A stretch of DNA of 64,000 nt, taken from NCBI GenBank assembly GCA_017540265.1, contig JAFYBJ010000004.1:1-64000 (forward strand), written 5' to 3'. This document shows, in pieces, positions 33,216-44,237 of this stretch; position 1 is the stretch's first letter, and each line of letters begins with the position of its first letter. Below the pieces are notes generated by a model. It worked only from the letters and a program-made list of their open reading frames with translations. It made no database searches and was not told the DNA's origin. This stretch comes from Lachnospiraceae bacterium. GTDB taxonomy: Bacteria; Bacillota; Clostridia; Lachnospirales; Lachnospiraceae. The position numbers were made by a program, and so were the translations under genes.

Positions 33216-33806
33216 TCAGCCAAAGATATTATGTCCACTATGCAGGGCATGGCTGTATGCCATCACCGCAGCACAGGTTTTTGCGTCATTAAGCTTACCT
33301 GAATATATAAGATCTGCCAGTTCGTCTATGCTCCATGCCTCCACGTTTATGGCTTCATCTTCATCCAGATCCCTGTCTGTTTTCCTTAAGGAGCGTGCTG
33401 CAAAGATATCTATCTTTTCATTGCCGTATGCCACCACGGGATAAACAGAAAGCAGAAAAGCAACTTCACCCGCTTCAAGACCGCACTCTTCCCTAAGCTC
33501 CCTTAAGGCAGCTTCTTTTGCAGGTTCACCCTCATGGTCAAGGCCTCCTGCAGGTATCTCCAAAGTGAACCGGTCAATGGCGTTTCTGTACTGCCTTACC
33601 ATCACTATCCTGCCGTCATCAAGCACCGGAAGCACTGCCGCCGCTCCCGGATGAAGTATCATGTCATAGACATCCTCATGCCCCTTGGGTGTAGTGAGAT
33701 GATCATGACAATATGTGATTATATGCCCCGAGGCAATGACCTCACGGTCATGCCTCAGAGTCTTCATATCTTCTTCACTTCCCTGACGTATAAGGATGTC
33801 TGACAT
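33216..33806 (-). CDS. NUDIX hydrolase, ADP-ribose pyrophosphatase type
   Basis: The 196-residue protein carries a complete Nudix box, GLDHEGEPAKEAALRELR followed by EECGL, which binds metal and pyrophosphate. The N-terminal strands and VLPVLDDGRIVMVRQYRNAI resemble NudF/YqkG ADP-sugar pyrophosphatases, which hydrolyse ADP-ribose to AMP and ribose 5-phosphate. The sugar is not fixed by sequence. GGAGG precedes the ATG by seven bases. It lies downstream of leuS with 96 bases between that contain dispersed repeat copy B. Confidence 0.88.
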   Translation of the reverse strand: MSDILIRQGSEEDMKTLRHDREVIASGHIITYCHDHLTTPKGHEDVYDMILHPGAAAVLPVLDDGRIVMVRQYRNAIDRFTLEIPAGGLDHEGEPAKEAALRELREECGLEAGEVAFLLSVYPVVAYGNEKIDIFAARSLRKTDRDLDEDEAINVEAWSIDELADLIYSGKLNDAKTCAAVMAYSHALHSGHNIFG

Positions 33807-33824
33807 TATAAAACCTCCGGGTAA

Positions 33825-33873
33825 GATCCTTCGCTTCGCTTAAAGATGACAAAATTGAACGCTCAGGATGACA
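33825..33873. repeat. dispersed repeat copy B
   Basis: GATCCTTCGCT and CGCTCAGGATGACA, as in copy A, flank a different 20-base inner segment. A GACAACC/GGTTGTC hairpin (33869-33891) follows, close to the leuS stop. Confidence 0.55.
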
Positions 33874-33902
33874 ACCTAAAGCGCAGGTTGTCGCCCTGCA
33901 TT

Positions 33903-36305
<2,403 letters not shown>

Positions 36306-36335
36306 GACTGTTTCCTTTCTGGATTTGATATTCGC

Positions 36336-36363
36336 ATTATATCACTTTAAATCGATCTGAAAA
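36336..36363 (-). promoter_or_regulatory. promoter of leuS
   Basis: TATAAT on the minus strand with TTTTCA 16 bases upstream, about 31 bases before the leuS ATG and almost touching the 3' end of the peptidase gene. Confidence 0.5.
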
Positions 36364-36368
36364 TATAT

Positions 36369-38723
36369 TTATTTAACAGCTTCCGACCAGTAACTCTGAT
36401 CGTATATATCCGTAAACTTATAAAGCGCCATATAAGAATCACCCACATAGGTATCCGATATCATAAGCTCACCGTCCACGACTATCTGCTCCCCGAGGTA
36501 ATAGCTGTCATCATAATTTCCGTTATGATCGTAACGGTCACATATAAGATCTATCGTATCCCCGTCCTTTATCTCTATGAGTCCTCTCATCTCGGTTTCC
36601 GTGATATTCTCATCATAATCTCTTGCCGCTCCGGCCACATAACCGTAGGGATCCTCATTATCAAATTTAAGGATAAGCTTTACCTTCTCACCGTTTAAAA
36701 ATGCGGGCACATATCCGGTTATCACATAATCATCACCGTTTTCAACGGTATCCACATGATAATATGCCGCCGGCGTATTGTTTATGGACAGCCATGTTCC
36801 GTCGGTGTCAGGTATAAGATTACCGTTATCATCGAAAGAAAAGATGTTGTCGAGACCTAAGTCTATATATCCGCTTCCGTCATCAATAAACATATTAAGA
36901 TCTATCTGATGGACAAGCGCCCACTGCTCCTTTTCAAGGCTCATATAAAGGCTTCCGTCTTCTGCTCTCTGCCATTTAAGATCGCCTGAATTTAAGCTGT
37001 TTTCCATGATATATTCAGCTGTGGCTTCATCTGAAAGAGACCTTCCGGTAAATACGGATGAGCTTCCCGTAAGTGAGGTGAGCATTGAAAGCATGCCTTC
37101 CATATCCATACCGGATGAGACCGCAGTTCCGCCAAGTAAGCTTCCCATGGGAGATGCTGCGGATGCTCCCGCTCCCTGGCCCGCGCATTCAACTGCCGCA
37201 AATTCCCTTATGCAATCCGAATATTCATTCTCGACACCTATCTGGCCATAGGTATCTATAGCACTTCCCACCTTTCCTGCGCCGGCCTTCCTGTAAGGGA
37301 AATAAACCGAAAGCCCGAAGGCATTGGTCATGCTCTTTGATGTCCTGTTGTATTTGACAGCGGAAAGAAGTGTTGACGCAAGGGCATCTCCCTCGGCAGT
37401 CCCCATATTCTTTGCCAGATTTACCAGATCCACCTGATCTATCTTTGAAGAAGCCGCAAACTCACGGCTCAGACTCCTGGCATCCGAAACCCTCGAATAT
37501 TCTTTATTTGTGATAAGCCCCTTCGTGGATGTCGAAAATGATTTAAAATCATCCGTAAGAGTTTCCGAAAGCTCCGAAAGATCCACAAGAGAAAGCGTGG
37601 TATCCTGGCCTCTGCATTCCCTTTCACATACATTAACGAAATCATCGATTATCTGCTTTCCGAGATCCAAAGTTGACATGGACGGATCAGCTGCAAGAGA
37701 CGAAAGCCAGTCCGTATAATACCAGCCGACGCCTGGCTCGGTCTCTTCACTGGCGATAAGATAATCCGCATAATTTCCCGCCATCTTAGCCGTCTCCACA
37801 CCTGCCATAAGGCAGGCATCAAAGCCTATGAAATCAAATTTCATATCAGCCTTTTTTAAAGCGCTGTTTATTCCCGCAAGGCTCATTGAACCGCTCATCT
37901 CATGCTTTTCATCATAGCCGAAACCGGAAAGCGAACCGCCGCCGTGATCCCAGAAGATAAGCATATTTCTGTTCGCGGGATAATTATTTTTACAATATGT
38001 GATGAAACCCGTAAGCGTTGCAGGATCTGTCATGCTCTTGTCATCTTCATAAGAAAGCTGTTTTAAGCCCCCGTCCGTAACCTGCCAGATCTGATTTTTG
38101 GAATTGCTTATGGCGCCGTTCTGCCACTGTTTGCAACCTCCGGTATATACGATGATATTAACCTGACCGGAATGGGCAGCCTTTGCCATTTCACTTAAGT
38201 CCTTTGACCCCATGCCGTATTTTCTCTCAAGGTCGGTACCGCACATATAGACCATGATCGTCACCTGATCGGCACCGCTTCCAATGATGGAGGTATATTT
38301 TGCCCTTGAACGGCTGTCCACATCACGGTTTAAGCTTCCGGTATTGGCTTCCATAACCCAGCCACGGGATGAACCGTCCACATTAGTTACATTTCCCATA
38401 AAGGATCCGAGAAGACTGCCTGCCATATCCATGGCTGCACTTCCCGTTCCGGCACTCTCTGTCTCCATGCTGTCGGAAACTTCACCGCTTCCTCCAAGGA
38501 AGGCACCGATACCGCCTCCGCCGCCAAGCAAAAGCACGGCAACGATCACGATCAGTTTAAGCAGACCGCCGCCTGAGCCGCCTGACCTGTCACCGCCGCC
38601 TGAACCGCTAGGGAAATGTGAGCCCGAACCCACCGGTCCCGTGCCCAGTCCCGAACCTCTCAAATGAACTCCGTTCCCTCCTCCGGTAACGTTTTTTAGC
38701 CTGCTCCGTGGTCTGTCCGCCAT
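36369..38723 (-). CDS. clostripain-family (C11) cysteine peptidase, membrane-anchored
   Basis: The 784-residue protein has a Gly/Ser-rich, basic N-terminus, one membrane helix (about residues 53-75, LLKLIVIVAVLLLGG), a Ser/Gly linker and a C11 peptidase domain (about residues 150-480). The catalytic histidine lies in MLIFWDHGGGSLSGFGYDE and the catalytic cysteine in FDFIGFDACLMAGVETAK. Clostripains cut after arginine and self-activate. The region after residue 600 is a beta-rich extension of unknown role, with acidic repeats (DNEDPYGYVAGAARDYDENI). The catalytic side is probably outside the cell. A consensus promoter is at 38795-38823. Its end nearly abuts leuS, with no terminator seen between. 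Confidence 0.88.
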   Translation of the reverse strand: MADRPRSRLKNVTGGGNGVHLRGSGLGTGPVGSGSHFPSGSGGGDRSGGSGGGLLKLIVIVAVLLLGGGGGIGAFLGGSGEVSDSMETESAGTGSAAMDMAGSLLGSFMGNVTNVDGSSRGWVMEANTGSLNRDVDSRSRAKYTSIIGSGADQVTIMVYMCGTDLERKYGMGSKDLSEMAKAAHSGQVNIIVYTGGCKQWQNGAISNSKNQIWQVTDGGLKQLSYEDDKSMTDPATLTGFITYCKNNYPANRNMLIFWDHGGGSLSGFGYDEKHEMSGSMSLAGINSALKKADMKFDFIGFDACLMAGVETAKMAGNYADYLIASEETEPGVGWYYTDWLSSLAADPSMSTLDLGKQIIDDFVNVCERECRGQDTTLSLVDLSELSETLTDDFKSFSTSTKGLITNKEYSRVSDARSLSREFAASSKIDQVDLVNLAKNMGTAEGDALASTLLSAVKYNRTSKSMTNAFGLSVYFPYRKAGAGKVGSAIDTYGQIGVENEYSDCIREFAAVECAGQGAGASAASPMGSLLGGTAVSSGMDMEGMLSMLTSLTGSSSVFTGRSLSDEATAEYIMENSLNSGDLKWQRAEDGSLYMSLEKEQWALVHQIDLNMFIDDGSGYIDLGLDNIFSFDDNGNLIPDTDGTWLSINNTPAAYYHVDTVENGDDYVITGYVPAFLNGEKVKLILKFDNEDPYGYVAGAARDYDENITETEMRGLIEIKDGDTIDLICDRYDHNGNYDDSYYLGEQIVVDGELMISDTYVGDSYMALYKFTDIYDQSYWSEAVK

Positions 38724-38794
38724 AATATTTCTCCTTATCCCGTCCGTTTTTCTTTATAACGTCCAATTTTTCTTTTCTTATCCGGACGTTCGGT

Positions 38795-38823
38795 ATTTTA
38801 AAGAAAATTTTCAGGCATGTAAA
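38795..38823 (-). promoter_or_regulatory. promoter of the clostripain-family gene
   Basis: TTTACA and TAAAAT are exactly 17 bases apart on the minus strand, about 72 bases before the ATG. Confidence 0.65.
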
Positions 38824-38886
38824 GCATCGCTCCCGTAATGTACTGACAAACAGACAAAAAATCTTAAAATTTTCACAAATATCCCC

Positions 38887-38914
38887 TTTACAAAATTTCT
38901 TACAGGTGTAAAAT
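38887..38914 (+). promoter_or_regulatory. promoter of pta
   Basis: TTTACA and TAAAAT are 16 bases apart. The -10 is overlapped by a perfect 10-base inverted repeat containing a cre-like site. A leader of about 85 bases precedes the pta ATG. Confidence 0.6.
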
Positions 38915-38932
38915 GTAAGCGGTTACATTTTA
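38909..38932. promoter_or_regulatory. catabolite-responsive element (cre) at the pta promoter
   Basis: TAAAATGTAA and TTACATTTTA are perfect 10-base arms around GCGG. The core TGTAAGCGGTTACA (38914-38927) fits the cre consensus TGWAANCGNTNWCA at every position. It covers the -10 and the start site, which suggests repression by CcpA, whereas Bacillus pta is activated from an upstream cre. Confidence 0.65.
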
Positions 38933-39006
38933 TAACCCGGACAGGATGATAAAGATCATCTCCTGTTTCCTGAATATCTTTAAATCATAAAAAGGAGAAG
39001 AAAGAA

Positions 39007-40002
39007 ATGAGTGTGAGTGAATTTGGTTTCGGCGCGATGATCGACAAACTTAAGAAGAATCCCAAGACAATAGTCTTTACTGAGGGCACTGATGCACGTA
39101 TCCTCGAGGCTTCTTCCCGCCTTCTTGCTTCAAGCTTCTTAAAGCCGATACTTGTAGGAAATGAAGAGGATATCTACGCTGCTGCAGAAGAAGCAGGCTA
39201 CAATATCCGCGGCGCAAAGATCATAGATCCCAATAATTTCGAAGAAATGGATCAGTTAGTCGATGCCTTCGTTGAACTCAGAAAATCAAAGGGCGTTACA
39301 CCCGAGCAGGCAAGAGAGATGCTTGCAAAGCCCAATTATTTCGGAACCATGCTCGTTAAGGCAGGGTATGCCGATGCACTTTTGGGAGGCGCTACATATT
39401 CAACAGCTGATACCGTTCGCCCCGCTCTCCAGCTTATAAAGACAAAGCCCGGCAATAAGATAGTTTCTTCCTGCTTCATACTCGTACGTCCCAGCGCTAC
39501 GAACGGAAATGAAGTTCTTGCAATGGGTGACTGTGCTATCAATATCAAGCCCACTGAGGATGAGCTCGTGGAGATCGCAGAAGAGACCATCAAGTGTGCA
39601 AGGCTCTTCGGTGTTGATCCCGCTTGTGCATTCCTCTCCTACTCCACAGACGGCTCAGGCAAGGGTGAGGATGTTGATAAGATGAGAAATGCTGCAAGAA
39701 AGACAAAGCAGCGCAATCCGGATGTGCCCATCGACGGTGAGATGCAGTTCGATGCAGCAGTTTCATCCAGAGTTGCCCAGAAGAAATATCCTACATCAGA
39801 AGTTGCAGGCAAAGCAAATACCTTCATCTTCCCTGATATAAATGCAGGTAATATCGGTTACAAGATCGCACAGCGTCTCGGACGTTTCGATGCTTACGGT
39901 CCTATACTTTTAGGTCTTAACTCACCTATAAACGATCTTTCAAGAGGATGTAACGCTATCGAAGTTTACTCAATGGCTATCATCACAGCAGCACTTGCAT
40001 AA
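39007..40002 (+). CDS. pta: phosphate acetyltransferase
   Basis: The 331-residue protein interconverts acetyl-CoA and acetyl phosphate, the step before acetate kinase makes ATP and acetate. It has the PTA family signatures VFTEGTDARILEASSRLL, SKGVTPEQAREMLAKPNYFG, GATYSTADTVRPALQLI and the C-terminal NAGNIGYKIAQRLGRFDAYG, LNSPINDLSRGC. Length matches the short bacterial form without the DRTGG domain. A GGAG lies at good distance before the ATG. No ackA follows within the window; the gene ends in a shared terminator. Confidence 0.95.
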   Translation: MSVSEFGFGAMIDKLKKNPKTIVFTEGTDARILEASSRLLASSFLKPILVGNEEDIYAAAEEAGYNIRGAKIIDPNNFEEMDQLVDAFVELRKSKGVTPEQAREMLAKPNYFGTMLVKAGYADALLGGATYSTADTVRPALQLIKTKPGNKIVSSCFILVRPSATNGNEVLAMGDCAINIKPTEDELVEIAEETIKCARLFGVDPACAFLSYSTDGSGKGEDVDKMRNAARKTKQRNPDVPIDGEMQFDAAVSSRVAQKKYPTSEVAGKANTFIFPDINAGNIGYKIAQRLGRFDAYGPILLGLNSPINDLSRGCNAIEVYSMAIITAALA

Positions 40003-40056
40003 ATAATAAAGAATATACTTTTCATCTCACTCCTTTTATCGCTTCCCCGGCGATAA

Positions 40057-40098
40057 GAAAAATCCCGATGGTACGGATGCCATCGGGATTTTTCTTTT
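40057..40098. terminator. bidirectional terminator between pta and the YceG-like gene
   Basis: ATCCCGATGG and CCATCGGGAT form a 10-bp stem, with A-runs on one side and T-runs on the other, so it can stop transcription from both convergent genes. Confidence 0.85.
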
Positions 40099-40126
40099 AA
40101 ATTGTATTTTCAACTTTTTCTGCGCT

Positions 40127-40948
40127 CTATCTGCCGCGCTGCATCAGGGCATCTGCAAGGCCCTTGAAATCTCCGTTTTCCGGAATATCATGTACTCCTG
40201 CTTTTAGCTTTCTGTCGTAGCCGTTCTCACACAGATATTTATCAAATTCGGCTGCGGATGATATTATCCCTGCATCCTTAAGCCTCTTTGCCACTGCATA
40301 GGAACCCTCGCCGTTATATACGGTAAAGCTTACGTAACCAGATATCGTCGAAGCGGTGACCGGCGCAGGTGTGGGTGTTGCCGTAGGCTTGGGCGTAGGT
40401 GTCGCCGTGGGCTTTGGTGTGGGCGTCGCCGTAGGCTTTGGTGTTGCCGTAGGCTCTACTGTGGGTGTCGCCGTGGGCTTGGGCGTTGCCGTAGGCTTTG
40501 GTGTTGCCGTAGGCTCTACTGTAGGTGTCGCCGTAGGTTTTGGGGTTGCCGTAGGCTCCGGCGTAGTTGTCGCCGTGGGCTCTACTGTGGGTGTTACCTT
40601 AGACTTTTTAGCAGCGGCGGACTCTTCTTCAGCCTCAGATTCCGAAACTAATTCATCACCGGATACGCTGTCTTTGGATACAGCATCATCCGATAAACTG
40701 TTCTTTGAAACAGCTCCGCTCCTTACAGCCTCTTCCTCATCCTTCGGTTCTCCGGACATATCGGCAGAAAGACTCTTCCTTTCAAGATCTCCAAGCTTTA
40801 CACTGCGAACCATGCCAAGAGCCTCTGCCCTCGCTATTATCTCGCTGTCAGTCAGTTCCCTTTTATCATTGTCAGGTGCAAAATGCAGGATAAGCGCTGT
40901 TACGGCCATTCCCACACCCAGACCTCTTATGTAATACTTAAGTTTCAT
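40127..40948 (-). CDS. membrane protein with Thr-Pro repeats and a YceG/MltG-like LysM-type domain
   Basis: The 273-residue protein has a membrane helix near the N-terminus (about residues 8-26, IRGLGVGMAVTALILHFAPD), a Ser/Asp/Glu region, a Pro-Thr-Ala repeat (about 120-200, units PTATPTVE and TATPKP) and a C-terminal 75-residue domain: YVSFTVYNGEGSYAVAKRL then YLCENGYDRKLKAGVHDIPE. The latter resembles the LysM-like N-terminal part of endolytic transglycosylase MltG (YceG), but the catalytic domain with its glutamate is absent, so it is probably a wall-binding partner. The repeat acts as a spacer through the cell wall. It ends at the shared terminator with pta. Confidence 0.75.
   Translation of the reverse strand: MKLKYYIRGLGVGMAVTALILHFAPDNDKRELTDSEIIARAEALGMVRSVKLGDLERKSLSADMSGEPKDEEEAVRSGAVSKNSLSDDAVSKDSVSGDELVSESEAEEESAAAKKSKVTPTVEPTATTTPEPTATPKPTATPTVEPTATPKPTATPKPTATPTVEPTATPKPTATPTPKPTATPTPKPTATPTPAPVTASTISGYVSFTVYNGEGSYAVAKRLKDAGIISSAAEFDKYLCENGYDRKLKAGVHDIPENGDFKGLADALMQRGR
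40370..40600. repeat. tandem repeats coding the Thr-Pro spacer
   Basis: About 230 bases of 18-24-base near-repeats (GCCGTAGGCTTTGG and variants) encode PTATPTPK-type units. Such coding repeats can change length by slippage. Confidence 0.8.
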
Positions 40949-41007
40949 ATTGTTTCTGATTTAGTTCCTTTATAATAATACGTAAATGTTTTTCTTCTGT
41001 GATGCCC

Positions 41008-41245
41008 AGGATTGCTCCGCATCTACGATGCTCCCGCAATCCTGCGGGCATTCGCAATCCGCTGAAATATATTATCAATAATAAGAATTGCTCCGTTTCG
41101 TTCCGAAACTTCCGCAATTCTAAAAGCATTCGGAATCCGCATTCGGTCTTTGTCACTTTTTAAAGTTTTTGAGCGGATTCCGAATGCTTTTTGGGTCTCA
41201 AGGCTCCAAATCCGAATTCAGGCAAGCCTGATTCGGATTTGGAGC
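41008..41245. repeat. cluster of four palindromes in the 310-base gap before the flagellar operon's last gene
   Basis: Gene-free bases 40949-41258 hold four inverted repeats: 41008-41043 (AGGATTGC/GCAATCCT with inner GCATC/GATGC), 41084-41121 (AGAATTGC/GCAATTCT with inner GTTTCG/CGAAAC), 41122-41191 (perfect 19-base arms, 32-base loop) and 41203-41245 (about 20-bp stem with one bulge). The first two share the same plan, two stems separated by three-base TCC gaps, with compensatory base changes. No reading frame or T-run follows. Confidence 0.75.
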
Positions 41246-41258
41246 TTTGATCCCCTTA

Positions 41259-42281
41259 TTATTGCATATTTTCAAACAGGTCGATCACCAGTTTTACTTC
41301 TCCGACGCCGAGGCCCAGTTCTCTTGCAATAGCCATATTGGACCTTCCAAGCTTATGCATGGCAAGTATCCTCTCGTTATTATTCCCCTTCTTATCTCCT
41401 GTCGGATCAAAGCGCATCGCTGCCGATGCCTTCTTAAAAAGCTCTTCCGCAGCCTTTGACTTAGGCTTTGCTGCCGTTTCATGCACTACATCCGCGGCAT
41501 CTTGCTTATCCCCGTCTGAGGAAACCTTAACTTCCTTATCAACCTCATCCGGGACATTTTCCTGCAAAGGAACTGCTGCAACATCCTGCATATCAAGTAT
41601 GCTAAGCTGCTTCTCCAAAACATCATCTTTGGGCAGCTGTTTCTTTTTCCTGGGTGAACTCTTTTTTAACGGAGTATCGGAGATTTCCCCGTCTTCCTCC
41701 TTTGCCTTTGAACGGCTGCGCGCCGGCTTTACAGTTTCGGCGCCTGACTCCACAAGACGTTTCTTTGCATCAAGAAGCCTTTCCTCGGCAACGCCTGCCC
41801 TGCTTTCCGCTTCCCTTACCCTCTCCATGGAAGACTCCGCAAGACGGCCTGCGTTTTCTGCCAGATCATAAGCTGCATTCGCGCTTTCCGTGGCTGTCCT
41901 GGATGTTTCCACGGCCCTTAAGAGAAGATTTGTAAGCTCCTTCTTGTTCTTGTTTAACATATCGGATAAAAAGACCACTTCATTGCGGTTCTTGTTTATC
42001 TCATCCATCACCTTGTCGGAATAATCACCTATGGCCAGGATCTTTTCGTTCGTAAGCTTGTCAACTGCACGCTCCGTCTTTTCCATCTGATATGTTACGG
42101 TCTCATCCGCCATATCTTCAAAGCGTCTCGAAGCTTCCTCCGCCCTGTCATCGATATCCGCAAGTATCGCTTCCTCGTCTATAAATGTTCCGTCTCCCGA
42201 TGATTTCCTGTCGGGAATAAAAAAACTTGCTGTACAGGCCGCAATCCCGGCCAGGAGAAGTATTATCTCCAGAATACTCAT
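41259..42281 (-). CDS. membrane-anchored coiled-coil protein with C-terminal helix-turn-helix (DUF6115-like)
   Basis: The 340-residue protein has a membrane segment at residues 3-22 (ILEIILLLAGIAACTASFFI), a long charged coiled coil (about 40-185), a Lys/Ser/Pro-rich middle and a C-terminal 40-residue helix-turn-helix-like module (AMHKLGRSNMAIARELGLGV). Lachnospiraceae flagellar operons often end with a protein of this layout, provisionally the DUF6115 group. Its function is unknown; the terminal helices might bind a partner rather than DNA. It lies four bases after the previous gene, the last in the operon. Downstream is the palindrome cluster. Confidence 0.7.
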   Translation of the reverse strand: MSILEIILLLAGIAACTASFFIPDRKSSGDGTFIDEEAILADIDDRAEEASRRFEDMADETVTYQMEKTERAVDKLTNEKILAIGDYSDKVMDEINKNRNEVVFLSDMLNKNKKELTNLLLRAVETSRTATESANAAYDLAENAGRLAESSMERVREAESRAGVAEERLLDAKKRLVESGAETVKPARSRSKAKEEDGEISDTPLKKSSPRKKKQLPKDDVLEKQLSILDMQDVAAVPLQENVPDEVDKEVKVSSDGDKQDAADVVHETAAKPKSKAAEELFKKASAAMRFDPTGDKKGNNNERILAMHKLGRSNMAIARELGLGVGEVKLVIDLFENMQ

Positions 42282-42285
42282 TTCC

Positions 42286-42603
42286 TTATACCTTTATATC
42301 AAAAACCTTTCTGTTTTTTTCTATCACCCTGTCTGCAGGAGGCTTAAGCCTGTTAGCATTTCTCTTACTTCCACCGTCTCCCGCATAGCCGTTATTTCTG
42401 CCCTCTTTTGATTCTGCCTCAGTCTCGGCACCGGCATTTTCCTTGTCATGAACCTGATGCGTATCCTGATCTGCCTGCTTTTCCACCTGAATATTACTTT
42501 GGGACTGATAGATATTTATTTTATCATTTTCAAACTGCTGATGCAGCAGCATATCTCCGGTCCTGGGTATCGCACCCTGCATCTCAACCATTCCTATGCC
42601 CAT
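42286..42603 (-). CDS. small hydrophilic protein in the flagellar operon
   Basis: The 105-residue protein starts MGIGMVEMQGAIPRTGDMLL and is rich in Gln, Asn, Asp and Lys, with no membrane segment or recognised domain. The MQGxIPRT start recurs in unnamed proteins at the end of clostridial motility operons, from memory and not checked. GGGGAGGTGTGTT lies before the ATG. It is tightly packed between fapA and the next gene (four bases), so it is expressed with the flagellar genes. Function unknown. Confidence 0.65.
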   Translation of the reverse strand: MGIGMVEMQGAIPRTGDMLLHQQFENDKINIYQSQSNIQVEKQADQDTHQVHDKENAGAETEAESKEGRNNGYAGDGGSKRNANRLKPPADRVIEKNRKVFDIKV

Positions 42604-42629
42604 AACACACCTCCCCGTATGATAGAGGA

Positions 42630-44216
42630 TTAAAGAGTTCCCGGTCTCACATCTCCCTTAACGATGGCAAATCTGCAGTATCTGTATATCTCCCTTACCG
42701 CCATGGAAACATCCGAGATTGCTATAACGGTTCCGGGATAAACCTCGCCCATTACTTCCACGCAGGCGCCTTCGGCGCTGCTCATATTTTCCTTAAGCAA
42801 CTTAAGCTCCTCGTTATCCGCCTCCATCTTTTCCTGTGAAAGCTTTACTGTAGCAGCAAGCTGCTGAAGATTCTTTATCTGATCGGGTGTCATCTTAACC
42901 CCGGCCGCCAGCTTCTTCTTTGCGGCATCAAGCACGGGCAGCATGGTCTTCATATTCTTCTGTATATCGGCGATTTCTTTTGAAAGCTCACCCGCACGTT
43001 CCGTAGCACTTGTATCAAGACCAACGGCAACTTTCGTATCGGCCCCCATCGGTGATCCGAGGGTCTTTACGCATATCTTGGATGTTGCCTGTACCGATCC
43101 CCCTGAAATGAAGCCCTTACGGCTCATAACATGGATCTCCGTTCCTGCTGTCACATTGGAATGAAGTATGGAATCCGCATCGATATATCCTTCTGCCTTT
43201 GCAGTGCAGTTCTCCATAAATTTCGCGATGATATTGCCTTTTGCGGAGATCTTTGCCTTTCCCATACCGTTTATTCCGCGGTTTAAGAGTATGTTTCCTC
43301 CCGCTTCGAGCACGGCACCTTCCACGGCGCCCTTGACCTCTATATCGCCTCTTGCCCTTACCTGGAAATTCGAATTAACATTTCCCTCCACCACAACAGA
43401 GCCTTCATAATCTATATTTCCGGTGGAATTATCCACGTTCACCACAGTAAGCACATCCGATACGAATACCTTGCCTCCGGTAAGGGTAACATGGCCGTCA
43501 ACCTGGGATGTGAGCACACATTTATCTTCACTTATGTCTATGTTCAGCCCATACTGTAGGATCTTTTTTTTCACATCTCTCGGCCTTATGGGTGTGCCCT
43601 TTACGTCAATACCGGCGCTTCCTCTTACTGCAGGTGTAAGCCTTGCAAGCATATCACCTTTCTTACAGTGGTTTACCAGATTGAGATTAAAGAAATCCAC
43701 CGTTCCGTCTTCATTAAGCGTAGGCCTTACCCTGTTGTCCGTATTAAAAAAGTATTCGATCACCGCATCACTGCCTTCCTTAACCGGAACGCCGTTTGCA
43801 AGCACATAATCAGTGCAATACTGCCTGTTCGAAAGGAAATCGTTTATTGCGTTTTCATCCGCTCCATAGCTTACACCGGCAAGTCGCAGCAAACTCATTA
43901 TCTCACCGCTGTCAAGTTCCTTCCCCTGATTCGAAGGAGGGTAAAACCTTACCGTCGCCTTCATCCTGTCCTCTGAAACAGAGACTATACCAAATTCCCT
44001 TACGGGAAGCATGTGATCATAGTTGAGAAGTACCGGCTTTTCGGGATCATTTTCGTTGTATCCGTCATTTAAACGCTTAAGATCGAAATTGATCTTCATA
44101 TCATTTAAATAACGTATTGTCTCCTGCATAGAAACAGGAATGCCTCCGTCTGTAGGAGGCACAAATTTTAAGAAATTTCCTTTCGATCCGACAACGATAT
44201 TGAAATATCCGTTCAT
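42630..44216 (-). CDS. FapA (DUF342) family protein
   Basis: The 528-residue protein matches the flagellar assembly protein A family: KKKILQYGLNIDISEDKCVL followed by a right-handed, beta-helix-like stretch with phrases such as SVVVEGNVNSNFQVRARGDI and EVKGAVEGAVLEAGGNILLN, and a C-terminal coiled coil (about 420-490). DUF342 proteins occur near motility and chemotaxis genes, and in Vibrio one affects polar flagellation; the mechanism is not established. It lies 21 bases after fliA, whose stop falls close to its ATG, and is clearly in the operon. Length is normal for the family. Confidence 0.85.
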   Translation of the reverse strand: MNGYFNIVVGSKGNFLKFVPPTDGGIPVSMQETIRYLNDMKINFDLKRLNDGYNENDPEKPVLLNYDHMLPVREFGIVSVSEDRMKATVRFYPPSNQGKELDSGEIMSLLRLAGVSYGADENAINDFLSNRQYCTDYVLANGVPVKEGSDAVIEYFFNTDNRVRPTLNEDGTVDFFNLNLVNHCKKGDMLARLTPAVRGSAGIDVKGTPIRPRDVKKKILQYGLNIDISEDKCVLTSQVDGHVTLTGGKVFVSDVLTVVNVDNSTGNIDYEGSVVVEGNVNSNFQVRARGDIEVKGAVEGAVLEAGGNILLNRGINGMGKAKISAKGNIIAKFMENCTAKAEGYIDADSILHSNVTAGTEIHVMSRKGFISGGSVQATSKICVKTLGSPMGADTKVAVGLDTSATERAGELSKEIADIQKNMKTMLPVLDAAKKKLAAGVKMTPDQIKNLQQLAATVKLSQEKMEADNEELKLLKENMSSAEGACVEVMGEVYPGTVIAISDVSMAVREIYRYCRFAIVKGDVRPGTL

Positions 44217-44237
44217 AAGCAGTCCTTTCTAAACTAT

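Noticed and set aside
36306..36335. T-box leader before leuS
   Set aside because: The predicted leader is only about 25 bases, too short for a T-box.
40370..40600. Possible CRISPR-like array
   Set aside because: Units are short (18-24 bases), without unique spacers, and code for PTATPTPK in frame.
40356..40934. Glycine/valine-rich + strand reading frame of about 190 codons
   Set aside because: It is the antisense of the Thr-Pro repeats of the YceG-like gene, with no ribosome binding site.
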